Source of the DNA: Streptomyces sp. rh34
GTDB lineage: Bacteria; Actinomycetota; Actinomycetes; Streptomycetales; Streptomycetaceae
Direction: 5' to 3'
Length of the DNA stretch: 64,000 nt
NCBI RefSeq assembly: GCF_002551245.1
Contig: NZ_NTGZ01000006.1
Location: 1-64,000 of the forward strand
Positions 35,101 to 43,607 of the stretch are shown in pieces. Both the position numbers and the translations under genes were made by a program. Each line of letters begins with the position of its first letter. Positions within the stretch are counted from its first letter, which is position 1. Under the pieces are notes generated by a model, which did no database searches, was not told the origin of the DNA, and was given only the letters and a program-made list of their open reading frames with translations.

Positions 35101-36731
35101 GCCGCCGTCACCTGACGCTTCAGCTCCGCCAGCTCGGCCTTCGCCCCCGCCCGCGCCGCACTGAGCCGCTGCGACGCCTTCGTGAACTCCGCCGCCGGGG
35201 GAACACTGCCGTTGTGGCCGTCATCTGGACCATTCGTGAGCAGCGTGAACTGCACCTGTTGCAAGGGATCGGTACTGCAAGTGGTCGTGCTCGCGTTTCC
35301 GGCCGCCTGGCCGAAGTGCTTCAGGCAGCTTCCGGAGCCCAGGTTCTCCAGGTTGGCGCTCGCCCGGACGCTGAACTTCCACGCCTGAGCGGCGGTTCCG
35401 TTGCAGGTCAGGATCTGGACTCTTCGATTGCTGGCGCGGTCGAGGCATCTCCCCGACTTCACGTGCTTGAGGCTGTAGCCCTCTCCGTAGTGCCCGTTGA
35501 CACTCCACGTTTGGCCTTCCTGTGTGGCGCAGTTGATGCCCCCAACGCCCGTGCCGTTCGCAGTGCTGGAACCCACTGTGCCAAGGCACTTGCCGAACGT
35601 GCCCGGGATGCGGACGTTCATCGGGGAGGAGCCGACCCAGCCGATGCCTCCCGAGGACCAATAGTCCTGCCAACGGGTGATGTGGTCGGCGACCCACGCG
35701 TGGCCGAGCATCCGGCCCATCGACTCAGAGGCTTTGGTGAGTGCCTGGACGGCGTTCTTATTCGCAGTCAGGATGTCGTTGCGTTTGACCGCCTGCGAGC
35801 CGATCTCCTGCTGCCATTCCGTCGCTGCGGTCGCGGCGACTTCACTCAGGACCTTCTGCGGGTCCATCGGATCACGCCACGCACAGGCAGCGAAACGGGA
35901 CTTGATGTCCTCGACCGCTACCCGGTGCTCAGCAGTACCCGGCGCCGGGGCCTTGTTCACGAAGCCACCAGAGCTCAAGAACAAGCGCGCGTTGTCCGCA
36001 CCCATCGGCTCGCTGGAATCACCCAGGAGGTGCTCGTAGGCTTCGTTCAGCGCGACCTGCCGGCCCCAGTCCGGCAAAGACGGGTCAGGCTCACTGCCGT
36101 ACAGCGGCTGCCCCAGAGCCTTGACCGCCGCTGCGGTCTTAGCGTCGGCCTGTGGGGTCCCGTCCTCGTAGAAGTCGCTCTGGCTCTTCCAGAACCGGTC
36201 GGCGATCCACGCCGTAAGGCCGGTCTGGGAGTGGAAGTCCTCACCTTCGTCGCCGCTGGTCCCGGGCGGCCACTCGAAGTCGGCGATAGACTTGAACCCG
36301 CCCGGCGTCTCAAGCCCGGTTATCTTCCAGCTGTCGTGAAGTGCGTTGAGCCGGTTCACTTCGGCAATAGCGGCGGCCTTGTCCGTCTCATACGCGGCCC
36401 CGAGCGGCGTGCCCCTCCAGTAGTTCCGGTCAGCAAGCTCGCGCAACCGCTCAGGACTCTGGTTCAGGCCGTCCTTCGCCGCGGCAGCCATAGCCGCTCC
36501 GCCCAGCCGCAGCGCGTCGCTCATCAGACACTGGTCTTGCCGCAGCTGCTCGGCGGGGGTGGTCTCGTTCCAGTCATAGTCGGCGGCCAACTCGACAGGG
36601 GGCGCCTCGGGGCTGCTGCTTGCGCCAGCCCCGGCCAGCAAAGCCATGGCCAGCACGGGCGGGAGCAAACGGCCGGTCAAACGTGAGACTCGAATCAGGG
36701 GTCCATACGACCCCGCGGGTCTGTAGCGCAA
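32151..36731 (-). CDS. Secreted polymorphic toxin: ricin-type lectin, coiled coil, deaminase-like C-terminus
   Basis: About 1526 aa. The start is uncertain. I use TTG 36731, which gives a Sec-type signal (arginines, then LLPPVLAMALLAGAGAS); the frame is open to 36827. Residues of about 370-490 carry a ricin-B-like lectin region (GKCLGT, QTWSVNG, SGRCLDR, AQAWKFS). About 550-1200 is a very Ala-rich coiled coil (repeated AAADA, KAAA, ADAA). The C-terminus has a cytidine-deaminase-fold signature: Zn ligands in GGGFHAEDHILEQL and YTERQPCPVCGPNLENLL, then ITWSVQWG. Such proteins deliver nucleic-acid-modifying toxins to rivals. The presumed immunity gene follows directly. Confidence 0.8.
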   Translation of the reverse strand: MRYRPAGSYGPLIRVSRLTGRLLPPVLAMALLAGAGASSSPEAPPVELAADYDWNETTPAEQLRQDQCLMSDALRLGGAAMAAAAKDGLNQSPERLRELADRNYWRGTPLGAAYETDKAAAIAEVNRLNALHDSWKITGLETPGGFKSIADFEWPPGTSGDEGEDFHSQTGLTAWIADRFWKSQSDFYEDGTPQADAKTAAAVKALGQPLYGSEPDPSLPDWGRQVALNEAYEHLLGDSSEPMGADNARLFLSSGGFVNKAPAPGTAEHRVAVEDIKSRFAACAWRDPMDPQKVLSEVAATAATEWQQEIGSQAVKRNDILTANKNAVQALTKASESMGRMLGHAWVADHITRWQDYWSSGGIGWVGSSPMNVRIPGTFGKCLGTVGSSTANGTGVGGINCATQEGQTWSVNGHYGEGYSLKHVKSGRCLDRASNRRVQILTCNGTAAQAWKFSVRASANLENLGSGSCLKHFGQAAGNASTTTCSTDPLQQVQFTLLTNGPDDGHNGSVPPAAEFTKASQRLSAARAGAKAELAELKRQVTAAAAAQSASVTAEQAAYAIADANGAPRGRGLLVGQQKAQVTQGAAAAVTALSKAGETAEAATRAAAADSETIAQRALAQAAQSKAEFRKQAAYRAELQAKAAADAAKAHRDNAKKEKELAEAKLTASLAAEADAKAAAADAHAKRLKAEADEATAKKEKEAADLKKAEAAQHRKTADAEAAKAETAKGKAEASEATAVARKKDAETARDRAEELRDDAWDAQQKAQAARAKAAAKDAYAESLDAGDAADAARAAANEADRHADDAEAAAGRAETAADAATKAAADADAAATRAEAAAKSSRAAADGAKAAKLRADAAVSTATSAAADAIDASERASAAAALSVKMANEAETKAKTAKAQADAAKTEASKATAAAAKAAGFAYVTAQAAVDAGKAAAQVAAPANDAIQLGSPYVTKDSAASLVVLSGQAAKTIAEQQKAVANAHALNAAQEAAAAQSIANQAQGDAKAAYQHAANAAKHSADARGYSKEALDYAAGAAMAAAKAQQSLARTIGYQSQATADAAAADKAAGRAEGYAESARTSADAAALDADAARAAATRANESADQARAAADRADAAATAAEEAAKDAQKHAESAQEAAKQTEDAGNASQVETGTVPDTAGGSIGGLFYVINKIDQVGKPKVLNKTDGCDGFWDQIAYKGDCTMTQEISYKAELDLYLCAVEVFDNTCFSNDTLYLGETKTDTLKTKVTHTITIAEYQQGVDPVDILFGSWIRCAQKLTPGGQNGSWGGCAWAMVDVASLFAGKILRPIADAIRAVDGAARTGIGFLDAWKALSVLRLSDEALTGIAGKMAEKFYASCRKVSRAAHGINSRAVSIAPMGTIGTPVPEYSCDGLIAYNSTELSNMAYRSRIEAGFGVWAGRNVAVAKVPGWNDAETGDLVVGFSKGGGFHAEDHILEQLAVKEFSPKQISALYTERQPCPVCGPNLENLLKEGAEITWSVQWGSNGTMNRAFEGLLADMIQKQGRP

Positions 36732-36892
36732 GAGAAAACCATCTCTGATAAGGAGTCGACCGCAGGATTCGCGAACGGCCGATATGGCCACACGGCCTCG
36801 GTCCCCCCGAACCAGACGGTCCCTCAAACTGCAGGCTGACTAGAACAAAAGCCCGGTCCGGGCGGAACGTTACACAGGGGACCGGATCTTGA

Positions 36893-37312
36893 ACAGAGGG
36901 TTATAAGGCAAACACGGAAGCCCGGCAAGCCCTAAGCACCGACTGCTGGCGCGCCTCCAGGAAGGGCGACGAGCAGGACAAGGCCGCCTGGCTCAAGGCG
37001 AAGCGCGCCGAGGAGCAGGCGGCGTCCGAAGCCTGGTCCGAGCAGTACCGGATGCCTCCCCCGGAGGGGACCGAGCGGGCCGTTCCCTGGGGCGTGCGCT
37101 GTCGTCACCAGATCCTGACCAACGCCTACACCGCACTGGTCACCGAAGGCACGACCAGCGAAGCGGAGTGGGCGGAGATGGAGGAGAACGCTCGTACGGT
37201 GACCCGTGCCGGGTGGTGGATAGACCAGAGGTCGGCCGAGCCCGAAGACCTCACCGAACTGCTCCGAGCCGCCACCGGGGCCGACCGACCGACAGAGAAT
37301 CCCTTCTCCTGA
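36893..37312 (+). pseudogene. 5'-truncated conjugative-module gene next to the toxin insertion
   Basis: The frame is open from a stop at 36890 and reads EARQALSTDCWRASRKGDEQ, then AWLKAKRAEEQAASEAW, ALVTEGTTSEAEWAEMEENA and a clear C-terminus ending ADRPTENPFS. Strong coding character begins at about 36914, before any usable start codon. The only ATG (37052) is internal and lacks an RBS. I read it as the 3' part of a conjugative-module gene whose 5' end was lost when the toxin segment arrived. Function unknown. Confidence 0.5.
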
Positions 37313-37387
37313 CCGACCGCGTGCCCTGCTGCGGCGGGGCACCCGGCTGACCGCCACCGTGCGGCCTCTACCAGCGATTCCCGGCCG

Positions 37388-37415
37388 GACCAAACCCCGG
37401 ATCTGCCGGATGCTC
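37388..37415 (+). repeat. Intergenic repeat, copy 2
   Basis: Reads ACCAAACCCCGGATC, then TGCCGGATGCTC. Same pattern as at 30046 and 43541, with the extended left flank CCGG shared with copy 3. It lies about 60 bp before the gene at 37471. Confidence 0.55.
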
Positions 37416-37470
37416 TGCCCACTGGCCCACCTCCAACGGGTCCTTCGCTCCCTCTGCCCCGGAGACTTCC

Positions 37471-38196
37471 GTGCCTACCTCGATCACCATCACGTCCGAG
37501 TTCAGCGGCAGCGTCGTTGCCAAGGGCGCTACTGATGACCTCTCCGCGCAGCTCCTCCGTCACGCCGGTTTCAAGCAGATCGACGACTGGCACGGCCGAC
37601 GCCATCGCCTGCCCACCACCACTCCGCTCGCCGACCAGGTCGCCATCGCCAAGCATGCTGCCGAAATGCTTCGAGCCGCTCGCTATGACGTCACCCTTCC
37701 GCCGTCCCTCGACACGGCCCGGATGAGCCCTCCGGTGCATGCGCTGGGGCCCTACGCCGCCGGAGCCGAACTCCTCAGCATCACGGACCAGATCCGTGCG
37801 GCCGAAGACGGAGCCAGCCTCCAGCGAGCAGTCGACCACCTCCTTCACCCCGAGCACGGTGCGCTGGAGCGTGTCCGGGAGGCGCTGGAAGCAGCGGGAG
37901 AACAGGTCAACGACCTGGACGACGACGCGTATGCGCTCGCCGACCGGTTCGGCTTCGCCTCGGAGTTCGTCAGCTCGGCCCAGTCCGAACTCCTCGACTC
38001 CGAGGCCGAGCTACGCCGCGTCGGCGCCGCTTCGACGAGCTACTCCCCAGCACGGACCGTCCGTGATCACCGTGGTGCCGCTCTCGCCACTTCTCCTGCG
38101 GCGAACCAGGCCAAGGTCTCCTCGGCGTCCAGTTCCCAGACGGCGCCTTGCTCTGCGACGGGTCACCCACCGCGCGCCTCAACCCCCCGACGGTGA
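37471..38196 (+). CDS. Conjugative-module protein related to the 30824 product
   Basis: 241 aa from GTG 37471, with GGAG 6 nt upstream. Residues 4-80 (SITITSEFSGSVVAKGATDD ... HAAEMLRAARYDVTLPPSL) resemble the repeated unit in the 30824 protein: short beta strands, then a helix ending in LRxAxYxV. Residues 90-190 are helical (ELLSITDQIRAAEDGASLQR, LERVREALEAAGEQVNDL). The tail is Ser/Ala-rich. No known family is assigned. It is likely an accessory factor of the element. Confidence 0.7.
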   Translation: MPTSITITSEFSGSVVAKGATDDLSAQLLRHAGFKQIDDWHGRRHRLPTTTPLADQVAIAKHAAEMLRAARYDVTLPPSLDTARMSPPVHALGPYAAGAELLSITDQIRAAEDGASLQRAVDHLLHPEHGALERVREALEAAGEQVNDLDDDAYALADRFGFASEFVSSAQSELLDSEAELRRVGAASTSYSPARTVRDHRGAALATSPAANQAKVSSASSSQTAPCSATGHPPRASTPRR

Positions 38197-38287
38197 CCCC
38201 GGCCGCCCTCTCCGCCGTCGGCCACCAGTACGTCGCGCGCCCCCGCTCGACTCACCCGTCAAGGACCACTCACCCGAAGAGGCAAAC

Positions 38288-38953
38288 GTGCCCGAGTACT
38301 ACTCCAGCATCGGCGAGGCCGTCGGTGCGGCCATGCAGCACAACATCCGGCTCGCCCACCGCAGCGCGGCACCGGGCTCCGACAAGCCGCTGCAGGTCAG
38401 GCACCTGCCCAGCGCTTCCGCCGATCCGTACTCGGTTCGCGGAATGATCTCTCGCCTCCACGAGGACGCCTCGCCCGATGAGGTGGCGGGCATCATCGAG
38501 GAGGTCAACGGCGCACTGGTCGGGGCTCTGCCCGAGCTGACCGAACTCGTCGCCTCTGCCGCCGACTGGACTCGCGCCCGTCTCGACTTCGACGACCCGC
38601 ATCACCATCCGACTTTCGAGACGTGGACCCGACTGGCAGCCGCGTACGGGATGCTCCAGGACGTCCGTGAGCAGTTGGAAGTCGCCGAGGACGGTCTCGC
38701 TGCCTGTCCCGCAGAGCGCACGGACCCCCGGCACCACCAGATGGTCAACGTCTTGCGCAGCCGGGAGTTGCTCGACGATGTCCTCGGTGCCGAGGCTGCT
38801 CCTGCGCCGTCCGCTGCCCGGAACGTCGATTCAGACCGGCAGCGGGCGGCCCGCGCCTCCTCGCCACACGCCGGAACATCGCCGTCGACCGGCAGTCCGT
38901 CGGCCACCGCAGCACCTCCGCCCGCGCCTCGTTCTGCCGGCCGACCCCGCTGA
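38288..38953 (+). CDS. Helical conjugative-module protein, hypothetical
   Basis: 221 aa from GTG 38288, with GAGG 7 nt upstream (an out-of-frame open stretch starts earlier, at 37739). It is predicted mostly helical (DEVAGIIEEVNGALVGALPE, AAYGMLQDVREQLEVAEDGL) with a low-complexity Ser/Pro/Ala tail from about residue 165. It has no membrane segment or catalytic motif. It lies directly before the coupling protein gene, so it may assist the transfer apparatus. Family not recognised. Confidence 0.7.
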   Translation: MPEYYSSIGEAVGAAMQHNIRLAHRSAAPGSDKPLQVRHLPSASADPYSVRGMISRLHEDASPDEVAGIIEEVNGALVGALPELTELVASAADWTRARLDFDDPHHHPTFETWTRLAAAYGMLQDVREQLEVAEDGLAACPAERTDPRHHQMVNVLRSRELLDDVLGAEAAPAPSAARNVDSDRQRAARASSPHAGTSPSTGSPSATAAPPPAPRSAGRPR

Positions 38954-39048
38954 AACGTTCCGCTTCAGACGTCCAGGAGTACCCCCGTGAGCTGCACGAG
39001 AGCCGGGCGCGCCCCGCCCCTGCCCGCTCGCACACCCAAGGAACCGCC

Positions 39049-40837
39049 GTGCCTTCCCCGCGCACCAGCGCGCCCTCGACCACCACCGGGTCGGACGCGC
39101 TCCTCTACCTCCTGTTCGGCATCCTCGGCTCCGCCATGGCCTTCGGCTTGCTGGCCTGGCTGACCGGAAATCTCACCAACACCTTTGTCGGGAGCGGGAC
39201 ATGGGCCCCCTTCCGCGTAACGGAAGCGCTGCTGCACCCGGAGGTGCTGTGGCCGGCCCTGAGCACCAGCATGCTGATGGTCGGCGCCCGCGTCGTCCCC
39301 GCCCTGTTCACCGTGGCCCTGGTCGTCACCGCTGCCGTGCTGTGGATGCGCTGGCGTGCCGGGTCCAAGTCCGGCCTCGCCCGCAAGGCGGACCTGGCGC
39401 CGCTGCTGGACAAGGAGATCGTCGCCAAGGCGAAGAGCCTGCGCCCGAGCCTGGGCGGCCGGGAGAGTAAAAGAGGTCCTGCCCGCTGACCGCGGCATCC
39501 TGCTCGGCACCCTCGACCCCGGCCGTGCGGAGGTCCGCGCGTCCTGGGAGGACGTGATCGTCGCGATCATGGCCCCGCGTTCCGGCAAGACGTCTGGGCT
39601 GGCGATCCCCGCGATCCTCTCGGCACCGGGCCCGGTCCTGCTCACCAGTAACAAAGCCGCGAACGACGCCTTCACCACCACGGTGGACGCCCGTGCCGAG
39701 GTCGGCACGATCTGGACCCTCGATCCGCAGCAGATCGCCCACCACCCGCGCGAGATGTGGTGGGACATCCTCGCTGACGCCCGCGATCTCGCCGGGGCCA
39801 AGAGGTTGGCGGGGCACTTCGTGACCGCGAGCGTGGACGAGTCCAGCGGCTCCGACTTCTGGTCCACCGCCGCGAGCAACACCCTCGGTGCCCTCTTCCT
39901 CGCCGCCGCGTCCCACCGGCGGCCGATCACCGACGTCCTGGCCTGGCTCGCGATGCCGGCCGACCGCACCCCGGTGGACCTGCTCACCGACGCCGGCCAC
40001 CATGCGGTCGCCGCCCAGCTCCAGGGCACCGTCTCCGGCGCGACCGAAACGCGCGACGGCATCTATGAGACCGCGAGGCAGTACGCGAGCTGCCTGCTCG
40101 ACACGGACGTCGCCGCCTGGGTCACCCCCAACGATGACCTTCCCGAGTTCCAGCCGTTCGCCTTCGCCACGTCCCGCGACACCTTGTACCTGCTGAGCAA
40201 GGACGGCGGCGGCAGCGCGTCCGCGATCATCGCTGCAGCGGCCGACGCCGTGATGCGCGCGGCCGTGATCGTGGCCGAGCGCTCCGGCGGGCGACTCGAC
40301 CCGCCCGCCCTGTGCGTCCTCGACGAGGCAGCGAACGTCTGCCGCATCTCGGACCTCCCTGATCTCTACAGCCACCTGGGCAGCCGAGGCGTCATCCCGA
40401 TGACGATCCTGCAGTCCTACCGTCAGGGCCAGCGGTGCTGGGGCGAGGCCGGTATGGACGCCCTGTACTCCGCCGCCACCATCAAGATCATCGGATCTGG
40501 CATCGACGACGCGGACTTCGCCGACCGGCTCAGCCGTCAGGTCGGCGATCACGACGTCCAGACCACCTCGGTGTCGACCAGCGAGGGCGGCAAGTCCACC
40601 TCGGTGAGCATGCGCACGGAACGGATCCTTCCGCCGGACGCCATCCGCGCCCTGCCCAAGGGCAAGGTTCTGCTGCTGGCCACCGGCATCCGGGTCGCCA
40701 TGCTCAACCTCAAGCCCTGGTACAAGGAGCCCTCCGCCAAGGTGGTCGGCCCGGCTTCCGCTCGCGCCACGAAGGCCATCACCGAGCGTGCTCTCGCGAA
40801 GAGCATCGGCCAGGACGATCTCGGACAGCCGGCATGA
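39049..40837 (+). pseudogene. VirD4/TraG-like type IV coupling protein, interrupted by a +1 frameshift
   Basis: The first frame (GTG 39049) encodes two membrane helices (ALLYLLFGILGSAMAFGLLAWL; VVPALFTVALVVTAAVLWM) and the linker KEIVAKAKSLRPSLGGRESK. At the AAAA of 39469-39472 the frame ends soon after, while the +1 frame continues perfectly: EVLPADRGILLGTLDPG. It carries Walker A IMAPRSGKTS, Walker B LCVLDEAANV and TILQSYRQGQRCWGEAGMDAL. The whole is a conjugative DNA pump of about 595 aa. One added A, a sequencing slip or a rare programmed shift would each explain it. The stop overlaps the next ATG (ATGA). Confidence 0.8.
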
Positions 40838-41064
40838 GCGCGCCCACACCACAGCAGGGGCGGTTGGCCCACGCTCCGGTCGTCCTGCGCGGTGGCCGGT
40901 GGTGGCTTGACGGCGAGGCAGGCTCGGTTCCCGCCTCCGATCCCGCCTTCACCGCCGTCCTGGACGACTTCGCGCTGTCGGTGGCCGCTGCCGACCAGGC
41001 AGTCGCCAACCTCCTCATCCGGCAGGACGAGGCGCCCTGCGCTGATCCCGGAGGCCGGCGGTGA
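40834..41064 (+). CDS. Small hypothetical protein of the conjugative operon
   Basis: 76 aa from ATG 40834, overlapping the coupling-protein stop by 4 nt and the next GTG by 4 nt. The sequence starts MSAPTPQQGRLAHAPVVLRG, has GRWWLDGEAGSV, and ends in a helical part (FALSVAAADQAVANLLIR). The coupling on both sides makes it a real gene despite its size. Function unknown. Confidence 0.7.
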   Translation: MSAPTPQQGRLAHAPVVLRGGRWWLDGEAGSVPASDPAFTAVLDDFALSVAAADQAVANLLIRQDEAPCADPGGRR

Positions 41065-42233
41065 ACCCGCTGATGAGTGCCGAGCAGGCGGTCCTCGGTG
41101 CCGCACTCCTCGACCCCGAGCAGCTCGCGCACCTGGAGTGGCTCGCTGCGGACCACTTCTATCGGCCCGTCCACCAGGCGCTGTTCGCCGCCCTCCGCAA
41201 GCTGCGCAACGACGGGCATCCCGCGCTCTCGGCCGATGGTCCGTTGCCACTGTCGTGGGTGACCGACGCGGTCGAGGAGGCCGGACAGCACGTGCGCGGG
41301 CTGACCGCGGCGTACGCCCACACCCTGATCCAGGCGTGTCCCCGAACAGAGCACGCCCCGGTGTACGGACGCATGGTGCTGGAGGGGGCGATTCACCGCA
41401 CCGTCGCCCAGCACGCGATCCGTCTCCACCAGGCGGCTCGGGCCGACGCCGTCCAGGGCGAGGTCGAGGGAGCCTTGCGCACGGCGGACGTCCTGACCAG
41501 CGTACTCACCGACCTTGCACGACGCTGGGGAACCGACCCTCGACCGGTCCCACCCACCGCCGGGCCCTCTGCCGCCACGGACATCCCGCCTCCGGCGCAG
41601 AACGGCCAGGTCGCCGAGGACGAGCGGTTCCTCCTGGCCGTCCTCGCCGAACAGCCGGGGGCCATGGGCGAGGTGGTGGCCTGGCTGCGGCCGGGGGACT
41701 TCGCCGACCCGACCCACGGGCAGCTCTACCGGTGCCTGGGCGCGCTGCACCACCGGGGCGAACCCATCGACCGGATCACCCTGCTCTGGGAGGCCCAGCG
41801 ACGCGGTCTGCTGGCCGACGGCACAGTGTCGAGCGAGCAGCTGACCGCCGTCTGCGAAGGCATGGTCCCCGGCAGCGCCGACTGGTTCGGACAGCGGGTG
41901 ATGCGCTCCTCCGTCACCCGCACCGCCGCCGCCTCCGCGCGAGCCATCCGGACCCTGGCCCAGGACGAGTTTCTGGGGCCCGGCCGACTGATCAACCACG
42001 CCCTGCACGAACTCGGTCCGCTCGACGAGGTACGTGCCCGTTGGGCCACCGCGAACAGCAGTCCGGCTCCGAAGACCACGGCATCCGCTCCGTCGGCGGC
42101 CGAGCCGCCGCCCGACCGAGTGAAGGCCGCCCGCGCCCGCAGCACGCCCCGCCCAGGCGCTGCACCTTCAGCCCCGGCCAGCCATCTCCCCACGCTGTCG
42201 ACGGCCCGACCACCCTCGCGCGGCCACCCTTGA
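41061..42233 (+). CDS. DnaB N-terminal-domain protein (two DnaB_N-like units)
   Basis: 390 aa from GTG 41061. The N-terminus MSAEQAVLGAALLDPEQLAH with ADHFYRPVHQALFAALRKL is the N-terminal domain of replicative helicase DnaB, which normally binds primase. A second, related unit appears at about 180-290 (EDERFLLAVLAEQPGAMGEV, FADPTHGQLYRCLGALH). The RecA-like ATPase domain of DnaB is absent, so this is not a helicase. A Pro/Ala tail ends it. It may recruit host replication proteins to the element. That role is inferred. Confidence 0.8.
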   Translation: MNPLMSAEQAVLGAALLDPEQLAHLEWLAADHFYRPVHQALFAALRKLRNDGHPALSADGPLPLSWVTDAVEEAGQHVRGLTAAYAHTLIQACPRTEHAPVYGRMVLEGAIHRTVAQHAIRLHQAARADAVQGEVEGALRTADVLTSVLTDLARRWGTDPRPVPPTAGPSAATDIPPPAQNGQVAEDERFLLAVLAEQPGAMGEVVAWLRPGDFADPTHGQLYRCLGALHHRGEPIDRITLLWEAQRRGLLADGTVSSEQLTAVCEGMVPGSADWFGQRVMRSSVTRTAAASARAIRTLAQDEFLGPGRLINHALHELGPLDEVRARWATANSSPAPKTTASAPSAAEPPPDRVKAARARSTPRPGAAPSAPASHLPTLSTARPPSRGHP

Positions 42234-42274
42234 GACCCCCTCCCCACCAGCCTCTTCTGCCCCTGGAACTCGTC

Positions 42275-43514
42275 TTGATCTATCCCATCTCCGCGCCCGC
42301 GCTGGACCTACGTCCCACGGCCCCGAGCCTCGCCGCCCCGTTGATCGGGTCTCTCTGCTCGGGGTACGGCGGCCTCGACCTGGGCGTGCAGTCCGCGCTC
42401 GGCGGCACGCTCGCCTGGCACGCCGAGGTAGACCCGAACGCCTCACGCATCCTGGCCCGCCACTGGCCTGGCGTCCCGAACCTGGGCGATATCACCGCCG
42501 TCGACTGGCGCACCGTCCCCCGGGTGTGCGTCCTGACGGCCGGCTTCCCCTGTCAAAGACGTCTCGGTCGCCGGCCGCCGGGCCGGACTCAACGCCCAGA
42601 CCCGCTCCGGGCTCTGGCTGCACGTCGCCCGTGCGGTCGCAGCCCTCCGACCCTGCCTGGTTGTGATCGAGAATGTGCGCGGCCTCCTCACCTCCCCCGC
42701 CGGTTCCCCTGGCGACGTGGAATCCTGCCCGTGGTGTCTGGGAGACACCGCAGGTCAGCCTGCTCTGCGGGCACTCGGTGCCGTACTCGGATCCCTGGCC
42801 GACCTCGGGTACGACGCGAAGTGGCTCGTGCTTCGTGCCTCCGACGTCGGGGCCCCACACCGCCGCGAGCGGACCTTCCTCGCCGCATGGCCCGCCGGGC
42901 ACCCTGCTGAAGACGCCGACCAGCAACATCGGGAAGAACGGCGGCAGCCAGCATCCATCGAAGCGGAAGAGCGGGGGGCACGGTCCGAACCTGGCCGACG
43001 AGGTCGAGTGGCTGCTGCTGCCGACCCCGAAGGCATCGGACGGAATCAAGGGTTCGCCGAACCAGCGGCACGGCAATGGCGACATGACCCTGCCCAGTGC
43101 GGCTGCGTCTCTGTTGCCGACGCCGAGGGCCAGCGACACGGGCACCCCGGCCCGCCGCCCCGGGAAGGGATGGCGACCTCCCCTGTCGGCGGTGGTCCTG
43201 CCCCTCTGGGCGGAGGAGACGCCGGAGGCGGGGGCGCGGACCGGCGATGGGGAGCGTACGGATCCGCCATCACCCGATGGGAGAGCCTCACCCGCCCGGC
43301 CCCGGCCCCCACGGACACGGCCGGTCGGCTCCGCGCGGACTTCGTGGAGTGGATGCAGGGCCTCGACGCCGGCTGGGTCACCGCGACTCCGGGGCTCGGC
43401 CGTCCAGCGCAGCTCACCGCGCTCGGCAACGGCGTCGTCCCACAACAGGCTTCGCATGCCTTGCAGTTGCTGGCACCACCCTTCCCCCGCTGTCCCCGCT
43501 GCGCCGACCGATAG
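42275..43514 (+). pseudogene. C5-cytosine DNA methyltransferase, frameshifted
   Basis: TTG 42275 (LIYPISAPAL) leads to motif I GSLCSGYGGLDLGV and the catalytic motif IV VLTAGFPCQ. There the frame fails: TGTCAAAGACGTC has one A more than needed. The +1 frame goes on with DVSVAGRRAGLNAQTRSGLW, motif VI VVIENVRGLL, motif VIII HRRERTFLAAW and the late motif LTALGNGVVPQQ. The target-recognition stretch (about 42900-43210) is unusual because two frames both give plausible methyltransferase-type sequence. As written the gene is split right after the PCQ active site. It would have protected the element from restriction. Confidence 0.8.
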
Positions 43515-43540
43515 CGCTCCACTACCGCGTTCTTCCGGCC

Positions 43541-43569
43541 GGACCAAACCGCTGATTCTCCGGATCCTC
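43541..43569 (+). repeat. Intergenic repeat, copy 3
   Basis: Reads ACCAAACCGCTGATTC, then TCCGGATCCTC, preceded by CCGG as in copy 2. It sits between the methyltransferase stop and the DUF4913 gene. The three copies lie in short non-coding gaps of an otherwise tightly packed module. Confidence 0.55.
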
Positions 43570-43607
43570 TCGGGCATGTCGCCGTCTCACAGATGGAGCA
43601 CACCCCC

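Noticed and set aside
34323-36686. 787-aa plus-strand frame opposite the toxin
   Set aside because: It mirrors the Ala-rich coiled coil (repeats of Leu, Arg and Gly). No start signal or domain; a shadow of strong codon bias.
38966-39050. Short leader frame GTG 38987 after AGGAGTACCCCC, before the coupling-protein gene; a similar GTG at 30751
   Set aside because: The RBS-like spacing is suggestive of a leader peptide, but the frames run into the next gene with no own conserved sequence.
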